This document shows positions 14,393-19,612 of a stretch of DNA of 19,612 bases, one piece after another. The first letter of the stretch is position 1; the number at the start of each line of letters is the position of its first letter. Below the pieces are notes generated by a model that did not search any database, was not told the DNA's origin, and saw nothing but the letters and a program-made list of their open reading frames with translations. The DNA comes from UBA10649 sp964391765 (lineage in GTDB: Bacteria; Actinomycetota; Actinomycetes; S36-B12), in contig CAYMNG010000048.1 in assembly GCA_964391765.1 (NCBI GenBank), forward strand, positions 1-19,612, given 5' to 3'. Both the position numbers and the translations under genes were made by a program.

Positions 14393-14744
14393 CGACGGTC
14401 GGCTCGCGGTGCGGCGGCAGTCCGCCCGTCGCCGGCGGCTCGACGGTCGTCTTGCCGCGCGCGAGGAGGCCGAACAGGGCGAACGCGACCACCGCCATCA
14501 CCACGACACCGATGACACCGGCGAGACCGACCGAAACCCGCTCGCTGTCGAAGCCGGTGATCGCGTATCCGGCCGTCGGGAGCGCGGCGTTCGCACTGTC
14601 CGTGGCGTTCTGCAAGAACCCGTGGTCCTCCGCGACCTTCTCCAGCCCGTCCGGCGAACTGCTGGCGTAGTAACTCACGAACCCGGCGGCGAACAGCGCG
14701 ATCGCCAGGCCGACGGCGACGATCGCCCACACACTGCGGCGCAT
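14385..14744 (-). CDS. cbiN: PDGLE-domain small subunit of the Ni/Co transporter
   Basis: 119 residues with two membrane helices (about 5-25 and 72-93) and a periplasmic loop. The loop starts with the defining motif 'SSPDGLEKVAEDHGF', the PDGLE domain, which occurs as a separate CbiN/NikN-like subunit or fused to CbiM/NikM. Together with CbiM it forms the metal-capturing part. Start ATG 14744 shares one base with the cbiM stop (TGATG). Because PDGLE partners are frequent in nickel as well as cobalt systems, it does not settle the metal. Confidence 0.9.
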   Translation of the reverse strand: MRRSVWAIVAVGLAIALFAAGFVSYYASSSPDGLEKVAEDHGFLQNATDSANAALPTAGYAITGFDSERVSVGLAGVIGVVVMAVVAFALFGLLARGKTTVEPPATGGLPPHREPTVDA

Positions 14745-15454
14745 CAGGAGACGTCCTGCCGGGCGGCGACGGCGACGACGGGCCGGGGCAGGCGATCGCG
14801 CACCCCGTACACCAGGTCCGGGCGGGCGAGGAAGACCGCCGCGACCGTCAACGCGGTGATCAGGCCCTCGCCGATACCGATCAGCACGTGGACGCCGCTC
14901 ATCGCGACGAAGACCGTCTGCCACGCGATCGTGCCGGTTCCGCCGATCGCGTACTCCACGACGAAGGCGATCGCGGACACCGGAACAGCGATCAGGCCGG
15001 CGAGGAAGGACGCCGCGAACACCTTCGTCCGGCTGACGCCGACCGAGCGGACGACCAACCGGAACACGACCCACCCGACGGCTGCGGTCACCAACGCCAT
15101 GTTGATGATGTTCAGGCCCAGTGCGCTCAGCCCGCCGTCGGCGAACAGCAGGCCCTGCACGATGAGGACGACGCTGACGGCGAGCGCACCGGCGTACGGC
15201 CCGACGAGGATCGCCGCCAGCGCACCGCCGAGCAGGTGGCCGCTGGTGCCCGCGGCGACGGGGAAGTTCAGCATCTGCATCGCGAAGACGAAGACCGCGA
15301 CCAGACCGGCCAGCGGCGCGGTCCGCTCGTCGAGCTGTCGGCGCGCACCCCACAGGCAGATCACCAGTCCCGCGGCGGCCACGACGGCCGCCGCCACGCT
15401 CACCGGCCCGTCGATGAACCCGTCCGGGATATGCATCGCGACGACGTGCACCAT
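14744..15454 (-). CDS. cbiM: Ni/Co energy-coupling-factor transporter, substrate-specific subunit
   Basis: 236 residues from ATG 15454. In known CbiM/NikM the metal is held by the N-terminal Met-His and a further His; the hallmark 'MHIPDGFIDG' is here, as is 'NFPVAAGTSGHLLGGALAA' with the third ligand His. The start is the puzzle. A strong AGGAGG (15464-15459) is 4 nt before ATG 15454, giving MVHVVA ahead of MHIPDG, while ATG 15436, which would make MHIPDG the true N-terminus, is 22 nt from it. The protein has about seven hydrophobic segments. First gene of cbiMNQO; its own promoter is likely at 15533-15560. Confidence 0.93.
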   Translation of the reverse strand: MVHVVAMHIPDGFIDGPVSVAAAVVAAAGLVICLWGARRQLDERTAPLAGLVAVFVFAMQMLNFPVAAGTSGHLLGGALAAILVGPYAGALAVSVVLIVQGLLFADGGLSALGLNIINMALVTAAVGWVVFRLVVRSVGVSRTKVFAASFLAGLIAVPVSAIAFVVEYAIGGTGTIAWQTVFVAMSGVHVLIGIGEGLITALTVAAVFLARPDLVYGVRDRLPRPVVAVAARQDVS

Positions 15455-15532
15455 GCGTCCTCCTGCCTGTGCCCGGACCGCCGAGCGGACCAACGACCGG
15501 TCCGTGGGCCGACGTCCGGCCACCTATCCGCA

Positions 15533-15560
15533 ACTCTACGCACCTGCGAAGGGTTCGCAA
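15533..15560 (-). promoter_or_regulatory. Candidate cbiMNQO promoter
   Basis: On the minus strand, TTGCGA (15560-15555) as -35 and TAGAGT (15538-15533) as -10, with a 16-bp spacer. A start near 15526 would give a leader of about 70 nt with two short GC hairpins and then AGGAGG before cbiM. I see no cobalamin riboswitch elements in it. Confidence 0.5.
15544..15560. promoter_or_regulatory. Nur-box-like dyad over the cbiMNQO promoter
   Basis: The minus strand reads TTGCGAACCCTTCGCAG. The inner 15 bases (15545-15559) form a perfect 6-3-6 dyad. The Streptomyces coelicolor nickel regulator Nur (Fur family) binds tTGCaa-N5-ttGCAA. Here TGC and GCA sit at exactly the same positions of a 17-mer. The dyad covers the -35 and the spacer, a classical repressor position. 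The regulator gene is not in the window. Confidence 0.55.
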
Positions 15561-15584
15561 CAACGGGCCACGGCGTGGCCGACG

Positions 15585-16259
15585 TCACCCGCGCGGTGCG
15601 GGCAGGCGCCAGGTGCGCCGGTGGTGCTCGACCGGCCCCAGCCGGGCCAGCGCGTCGAGGTGGTCCGGGGTGCCGTAACCCTTGTTCGCCGCCCAGCCGT
15701 ACTCGGGGAACGAGCCCGCGAGGTCGACCATGATCGCGTCGCGGGCAACCTTCGCCAGCACGCTCGCGGCGGCGACGCTCGCGCAGGACCGATCGGCCCG
15801 GACGAGCGTCCGCACGCGCGGCGCCGACCCGCCCGGACCGGTCAGGTAGTCGTGGCCGCCGTCGAGCAGGACGTCGGCCGGCGCGTCGACCAGCGCCGCC
15901 AGCGCGCGGTGGCCGGCCAGCCGCAGGGCCGCTGTGACGCCGACGGCGTCGATCTCGGCGGCGCTGGCGTGACCGACGGCCGCGCCGTGCGCCCATCCCA
16001 CGATCCGCGGCACGAGGTCGATCCGGGCGTTTGCGCTCAGGGCCTTGCTGTCGGCCAGCCCGCGCGGTGCGGGCCGACAGCCCGGTGCCACGACGACGAC
16101 GCCCACGGTCACCGGCCCGCTGAGCGCGCCGCGCCCGACCTCGTCCATCCCGGCGACCAGCCCGCCGCCCAGCCCGCCGCGGCCACCGGTGCCGCCGGTC
16201 CGCGCCCACGGGCCGCGCATCATCGCCCGTTCGAGCCGCAGCGAGACCGGGGCCGGCAC
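15585..16259 (-). CDS. rnhB: Ribonuclease HII
   Basis: 224 residues. It cuts RNA in RNA/DNA hybrids and starts removal of misincorporated ribonucleotides. The active-site acids are visible: D and E in 'GMDEVGRGALSGP', D in 'VLLDGGHDYL', and D in the helix 'SVAAASVLAKVARDAIM'. 'GYGTPDHLDAL' is the usual C-terminal motif. I chose GTG 16259, which shares one base with the lepB stop (TAGTG) and keeps the conserved 'SLRLERAMM' helix that precedes the catalytic core in actinobacterial homologues. In many actinobacteria a DUF2469 gene follows rnhB; here the metal transporter follows instead. Confidence 0.95.
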   Translation of the reverse strand: MPAPVSLRLERAMMRGPWARTGGTGGRGGLGGGLVAGMDEVGRGALSGPVTVGVVVVAPGCRPAPRGLADSKALSANARIDLVPRIVGWAHGAAVGHASAAEIDAVGVTAALRLAGHRALAALVDAPADVLLDGGHDYLTGPGGSAPRVRTLVRADRSCASVAAASVLAKVARDAIMVDLAGSFPEYGWAANKGYGTPDHLDALARLGPVEHHRRTWRLPAPRG

Positions 16260-17020
16260 TACGGGCGCGCTCCCCGCACGACCGTCGGATCGGCGAAGAC
16301 CTCCGGGATCGGCAACGTCGCCCACCGGGCCAGCGGCCACAGCACCGCGACCGCCCGGCCGACGACGTCGGTGGTGCGGACCGATCCGGCGTCGTGGTCC
16401 AGGTGGTACCGCGAGTCCCCCGAGTCGCCGCGGTTGTCGCCCATCACGAACACCATGCCGTCGGGGACGACGACGTCGAACCGGACCTGGTCGGTCGGCC
16501 CGTTCACGTAGTCCTCGACCAGCGAGACGCCGTTCAGGACGATCCGCCCGTCGGCGTCACAGCACGAGATCCGGTCGCCGCCCACGCCGATCACCCGCTT
16601 GACGAGATCGGCCCCGGAGTCGCTGGGCAGCAGGCCGACGAACGTCAGCGCCGTGCGGACCGCCGCCGCCGCGCCGGCCTGCTCGACGGCCGGCGGCAAC
16701 CAGCCCCCCGGGTCCCGGAAGACGATCGTCTCGCCCCGTTGTACGCCGCCCACCGCCGTCGAGATGCGCGACACGAGGATCCGGTCGTTGACCTGCAGCG
16801 TCTGCGCCATCGACGAACTCGGGATGTAGAACGCCTGGACCAAGAACGCCCGCACGAGCGCCGACAGGACCAGCGCGATCACGATGATGAGCGCGGTCTC
16901 CTTCAGCCATCGGGCCACCCCGGGCCGCGCCGCTCGCGGTTCCCGGCCACGGGCATGGCGCCCACGGCCTTCGACGCGCTCCGGCAGCGGCATCGACGGG
17001 TCGCGCGCGGAGACGGCCAC
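16259..17020 (-). CDS. lepB: Signal peptidase I, second paralogue of the pair
   Basis: 253 residues. It cuts signal peptides from exported proteins at the outer face of the membrane. A basic N-terminal tail (about 40 residues) precedes one membrane helix (about 42-62); the catalytic Ser is S70 in 'IPSSSMAQT' and the catalytic Lys is K141 in 'LVKRVIGVGGD'. 'VMGDNRGDSGDSRYH' is the conserved box E. No C-terminal membrane helix is seen. GTG 17020 lies 3 bp after the stop of the upstream paralogue. The two differ clearly in the tail and around the catalytic loop (SSS versus SGS), so they are old duplicates, as in the multi-sip arrangement of Streptomyces. Confidence 0.95.
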   Translation of the reverse strand: MAVSARDPSMPLPERVEGRGRHARGREPRAARPGVARWLKETALIIVIALVLSALVRAFLVQAFYIPSSSMAQTLQVNDRILVSRISTAVGGVQRGETIVFRDPGGWLPPAVEQAGAAAAVRTALTFVGLLPSDSGADLVKRVIGVGGDRISCCDADGRIVLNGVSLVEDYVNGPTDQVRFDVVVPDGMVFVMGDNRGDSGDSRYHLDHDAGSVRTTDVVGRAVAVLWPLARWATLPIPEVFADPTVVRGARP

Positions 17021-17023
17021 CGA

Positions 17024-17704
17024 CTAGCCGGCCTTCGGGGCCGGGACCGTCGCGAAGGTCTGCGGGATCGGCAGGTTCTGCCACTGCGAGATCGGCCACA
17101 CGACGGTCGTCGCCCGTCCGACGACGGTCGACGCGGGGACGAACCCGCCCCCGGGGTCACCCAGGTGGGCACGGGAGTCCGCGGAGTCCGAACGGTGGTC
17201 GCCCATGACCCACAGCATGCCCGGTGGGACCACGACATCGAAGGGTTGCTCGCTCGGCGCGTCGCCGGGATACAGGTACGACTGCTCGTCCAGGGCAGCG
17301 CCGTTGACCGTGACCCGTCCGTCGGCGTCGCAGCACGCGACGCGGTCGCCGCCGACCCCGATGACGCGCTTGATGTAGTCGGTCGAGTCCGGGGTCATGA
17401 GCCCCAGCGACTGACCCACCCACGCGATCGCGCCGGCGAGCGGACCGCGACTGGGGGCCGAGTCCGGCGGGGCCAGCGAGCCGGCGGCGTCGAACACGAC
17501 GACGTCGCCGCGCTCGATGTCGCGGGTGTGGTAGACGACGCGGTTCACCAACACGCGGTCACCGACGAGGAGTGTGTCCTCCATCGACCCGGACGGGATC
17601 GAGAACGGCTTGACCACGAACGTCGTCAGCACGAGCACGACGCCGATCGCGATGACGATCGTCAGCGGGATGTCCCACCACGCCTGCCGATCACGGTCGG
17701 CCAC
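17024..17704 (-). CDS. lepB: Signal peptidase I, first paralogue of the pair
   Basis: 226 residues. Short cytoplasmic N-terminus, one membrane helix (about 13-31), then 'IPSGSMEDTLLVGDRV' with nucleophile S40 and 'YIKRVIGVGGDRVACC' with general-base K112. 'VMGDHRSDSADSRAH' is box E. The start GTG 17704 is 7 bp after the rplS stop; an in-frame extension upstream would run back through rplS, so I rejected it. Both paralogues keep the Cys-Cys-Asp-Ala-Asp-Gly turn after the Lys box. Probably co-transcribed with rplS, lepB 2 and rnhB. Confidence 0.95.
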   Translation of the reverse strand: MADRDRQAWWDIPLTIVIAIGVVLVLTTFVVKPFSIPSGSMEDTLLVGDRVLVNRVVYHTRDIERGDVVVFDAAGSLAPPDSAPSRGPLAGAIAWVGQSLGLMTPDSTDYIKRVIGVGGDRVACCDADGRVTVNGAALDEQSYLYPGDAPSEQPFDVVVPPGMLWVMGDHRSDSADSRAHLGDPGGGFVPASTVVGRATTVVWPISQWQNLPIPQTFATVPAPKAG

Positions 17705-17711
17705 GGGGAGG

Positions 17712-18074
17712 TCAGGCCTCGGACTTGACGTTCTCGCGGCGCTCGCGGATCTTCGCCTTCTTGCCGCGAAGATCGCGCAGGTAGTACAGCTTCGCCCGGC
17801 GGACGTCACCGCGCGTGACGACCTCGATCTTCTCCACGATCGGGGTGTGCAGCGGGAACGTCCGCTCCACGCCGACCCCATAGGACACCTTGCGCACCTT
17901 GAAGGTCTCGCTCACCCCGGAGCCGGAGCGGGCGATGACGACGCCTTGGAAGACCTGCACGCGGGTCTTGTTGCCCTCGACGACCTTGACGTGCACCTTG
18001 AGGGTGTCACCGGCCCGGAAGTCCGGGATGTCGGTCTTGAGGGAGGCCGCGTCGACGGCGTCGAGGGTCTTCAT
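17712..18074 (-). CDS. rplS: 50S ribosomal protein L19
   Basis: 120 residues. L19 sits at the 30S-50S interface. 'MKTLDAVDAASLKTDIPDFR' then 'GDTLKVHVKVVEGNKTRVQVFQG' and 'VERTFPLHTPIVEKIEVV' are unmistakable. ATG 18074 is the family start; an in-frame GTG at 18101 would add nine residues that homologues lack. AGGAAG lies about 10 nt upstream. In most actinobacteria rplS follows trmD; here it is headed by a divergent phosphoglucomutase gene, so the trmD side has been separated. The tail is rich in Arg/Lys ('RGKKAKIRERRENVK'), as expected. Confidence 0.97.
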   Translation of the reverse strand: MKTLDAVDAASLKTDIPDFRAGDTLKVHVKVVEGNKTRVQVFQGVVIARSGSGVSETFKVRKVSYGVGVERTFPLHTPIVEKIEVVTRGDVRRAKLYYLRDLRGKKAKIRERRENVKSEA

Positions 18075-18087
18075 CGCAGTATCGCTT

Positions 18088-18104
18088 CCTGTAGGCGCCA
18101 CAGG
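18088..18104 (-). promoter_or_regulatory. Hairpin covering the rplS ribosome site
   Basis: CCTGT (18088-18092) and ACAGG (18100-18104) are complementary, with a 7-nt loop. In the rplS mRNA the 3' arm ends in the AGGAAG ribosome site, so the stem would hide part of it. A leader role is inferred only. Confidence 0.3.
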
Positions 18105-18107
18105 TCG

Positions 18108-18121
18108 CCCACGGTCGTGGG
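18108..18121. repeat. Perfect inverted repeat in the rplS leader
   Basis: CCCACGGTCGTGGG: 6-bp arms around GT. It is 3 bp upstream of the ribosome-site hairpin on the rplS side and could be a second leader stem or a protein site. The remainder of the rplS-pgm gap (18122-18278) has a wide inverted repeat (GTGGCAG 18168-18174, CTGCCAC 18223-18229) and no clear promoter hexamers. Confidence 0.35.
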
Positions 18122-18278
18122 GTCAGGACTTCCGCTCGCCCGGACGCCGGCCGGCTCGCACCCCACTGTGGCAGGGCGGGCCGCGGCACGCGGGACGTGC
18201 CGGACGTTCGGGCGCCCACAGTCTGCCACGATGCCCCGTGCGAGCCCAAACCCGGTCCGCCCCGGCCGGCGACGACGC

Positions 18279-18284
18279 AGGAGG
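18279..18284 (+). promoter_or_regulatory. Strong ribosome binding site of pgm
   Basis: AGGAGG, 5 nt before ATG 18290, fixes the start of the mutase gene. Confidence 0.85.
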
Positions 18285-18289
18285 AACCC

Positions 18290-19612
18290 ATGACCGTGGA
18301 CGTTCGCGCCGGCCAGCCGGCGGCCCCCGCCGACCTGATCGACGTCGCCGCGCTCGTCACCGCGTACTACGCCGTCCACCCCGACCCCGGCGAGGTCGAC
18401 CAACAGGTGTCGTTCGGCACGTCCGGGCATCGCGGGTCGGCCTTCGACGCCGCGTTCAACGACGACCACATCGCCGCGACGACGCAGGCGATCTGCGATC
18501 ACCGCACGGCGGCCGGGATCGCCGGGCCGCTGTTCCTCGGCCGGGACACCCACGCGCTGAGCGAGCCGGCGTGGACGACCGCGCTCGAGGTGCTCGCCGC
18601 GAACGGGGTCCACGTGCTGATCGACGCGGCCGACGGCTACACCCCGACCCCGGCCGTCTCGCACGCGATCCTTCGCCGCAATGCCGGCCGGACCGGCGAG
18701 GACCCCGGCCGTGGCGACGGCATCGTCGTCACTCCGTCGCACAACCCCCCGCGCGACGGCGGGTTCAAGTACAACCCGCCGGACGGCGGTCCGGCGGGGA
18801 CCGAGATCACCGGCCCGATCCAACAGCTCGCGAACCGCTATCTGGCGCAGGGTCTGCGGGGTGTCCGTCGGGTGACGCTGGCCCAGGCGCTGGCCGCCGG
18901 GACTACCGGGCGTTACGACTTCCTCGGCACCTACGTCGACGACCTGCCGAACGTGGTCGACATCGACGCGATCCGCGCTGCGGGGGTCCGGATCGGCGCC
19001 GATCCCCTGGGCGGGGCCAGCGTCGCGTACTGGGCGGCGATCGCCGAACGCCACCGTCTCGACCTCACGGTCGTCAACCCCCTGGTCGACCCGACGTGGC
19101 GGTTCATGACCCTCGACTGGGACGGGCGGATCCGGATGGACTGCTCGTCCCCCGACGCGATGGCCTCCCTCATCGGCCGCCGGACCGACTTCGACATCGC
19201 GACGGGGAACGACGCGGACTCCGACCGGCACGGGATCGTCACGCCGGACGCGGGACTGATGAACCCCAACCACTTCCTGGCCGTCGCGATCGACTACACG
19301 GTCGCCCACCGGCCGAACTGGCCGGCCCGGGCCGCGATCGGCAAGACGATCGTCAGCTCGTCGATGATCGACAGGGTCGTCGCGTCGCTCGACCGCCGGC
19401 TGTGGGAGGTTCCGGTCGGGTTCAAGTGGTTCGTCCCCGGCCTGGTCGACGGCTCGATCGCGTTCGGCACCGCGCCGTTCGAGCATGTGACCGAGCCGGT
19501 GATGGACAAGCGGGTGCTGCGGATCGACGGGCTCGATACGCCGTATGGCGCGCAGCTCGCCTGGATGGGCATCGCGTCGGTGGCGGGCCTGCCCGCCACG
19601 TCGGTGCCGATC
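18290..19612 (+). CDS. pgm: Phosphoglucomutase (alpha-D-glucose), N-terminal 393 codons running into a foreign C-terminus
   Basis: ATG 18290 with AGGAGG (18279-18284) 5 nt upstream. Phosphoglucomutase interconverts glucose-1-phosphate and glucose-6-phosphate. The sequence follows the bacterial Pgm family closely: 'QQVSFGTSGHRGSAFD', the phospho-serine loop 'VTPSHNPPRDGGFKYNP' (S150), the Mg loop 'DADSDRHG' (D308, D310, D312) and 'VGKTIV'-like 'IGKTIVSSSMIDRVV', 'EVPVGFKWFVPGLVDGSIAFG'. At this point the family continues with GGEESAGAS, the sugar-binding loop, and about 150 further residues. Here it changes after G393 into a different protein family in the same frame (see the entry for 19469-19612). 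If real, the mutase would lack its sugar-binding loop and fourth domain and be inactive. The reading frame stays open to the edge. Confidence 0.9.
   Translation, partial: MTVDVRAGQPAAPADLIDVAALVTAYYAVHPDPGEVDQQVSFGTSGHRGSAFDAAFNDDHIAATTQAICDHRTAAGIAGPLFLGRDTHALSEPAWTTALEVLAANGVHVLIDAADGYTPTPAVSHAILRRNAGRTGEDPGRGDGIVVTPSHNPPRDGGFKYNPPDGGPAGTEITGPIQQLANRYLAQGLRGVRRVTLAQALAAGTTGRYDFLGTYVDDLPNVVDIDAIRAAGVRIGADPLGGASVAYWAAIAERHRLDLTVVNPLVDPTWRFMTLDWDGRIRMDCSSPDAMASLIGRRTDFDIATGNDADSDRHGIVTPDAGLMNPNHFLAVAIDYTVAHRPNWPARAAIGKTIVSSSMIDRVVASLDRRLWEVPVGFKWFVPGLVDGSIAFGTAPFEHVTEPVMDKRVLRIDGLDTPYGAQLAWMGIASVAGLPATSVPI
19469..19612 (+). pseudogene. Amidase-signature-like C-terminal segment fused in frame to pgm
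   Basis: 48 codons that do not belong to phosphoglucomutase. 'FEHVTEPVMDKRVLRIDG' followed by 'WMGIASVAGLPATSVPI' resembles the C-terminal part of amidase-signature (GatA/AmiE-like) hydrolases, where '...HD.SEP...R.I.VDG...PY...L.WAG.A...GLPAT..P.G' is typical. No catalytic Ser-Ser-Lys residues would be expected in this part. Codon use shifts slightly (CAT, GAT, TAT within 48 codons). The join is exactly in frame, and the start of the segment overlaps the last bases of the mutase-like part. Either a recombination or an assembly chimera at the edge. Confidence 0.65.

Noticed and set aside
15455..15584. Cobalamin riboswitch before cbiM
   Set aside because: None of the conserved B12-box or core elements can be seen, and the mRNA leader predicted here is only about 70 nt.
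18071..19486. 470-codon minus-strand frame opposite pgm
   Set aside because: Antisense shadow; Arg/Asp/Val-rich, no recognisable domain, while the plus strand has clear Pgm motifs.
1..19612. CRISPR arrays, tRNA or rRNA genes, transposases, integrases with att sites, phage genes
   Set aside because: None found on either strand. The only tyrosine recombinase is the conserved XerC in its usual context, and the only repeats are short coding ones.

Overview
The window is very GC-rich, almost every gene is closely packed, GTG starts are common, and the genes are stacked on the minus strand. Gene order and product types point to a high-GC actinobacterium (Actinomycetota). From position 18074 down to 2664 it carries the block known from Streptomyces and Mycobacterium: rplS, two lepB, rnhB, yraN, comM/yifB, dprA, xerC, a small LytM peptidase on the opposite strand, then rpsB, tsf, pyrH, frr, cdsA, rlmN. 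I cannot assign an order or genus from sequence alone.

Left edge (1-1953, minus): a catabolic cluster with the first 30 codons of an acyl-CoA dehydrogenase, a GntR/FCD regulator and a class III CoA-transferase. Two nearly identical 14-bp palindromes (114-127 and 1940-1953) sit just upstream of the dehydrogenase and of the CoA-transferase. They look like the operators of the GntR protein. A small K+ channel gene lies upstream (1952-2530).

Translation and envelope block (2664-7828, minus): rlmN, cdsA, frr, pyrH, tsf and rpsB. Neighbours overlap or are separated by at most 11 bp up to pyrH; the gaps around tsf are 43-47 bp. rpsB has a long leader with two perfect hairpins and an Ala/Glu/Val-rich tail of five 15-bp repeat units. 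A divergent LytM-like gene (8155-8619, plus) ends one base from the end of xerC.

DNA uptake and recombination block (8621-12742, minus): yraN, comM and dprA are linked by GTGA stop/start overlaps, with xerC 23 bp behind.

Metal transporter (12861-15454, minus): a four-gene energy-coupling-factor Ni/Co importer (cbiM, PDGLE-type cbiN, cbiQ, cbiO), placed between rnhB and yraN. Its promoter region has a 17-bp dyad that fits the known Streptomyces Nur box, so nickel is the more likely substrate. Then come rnhB, two lepB paralogues and rplS.

Right edge (18290-19612, plus): a phosphoglucomutase gene that is convincing for 393 codons, then changes in frame, exactly at the GEESA active-site loop, into about 48 codons that read like the C-terminal part of an amidase-signature enzyme. 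This is a real fusion/recombination or a chimeric contig end, and is the strangest thing in the window.
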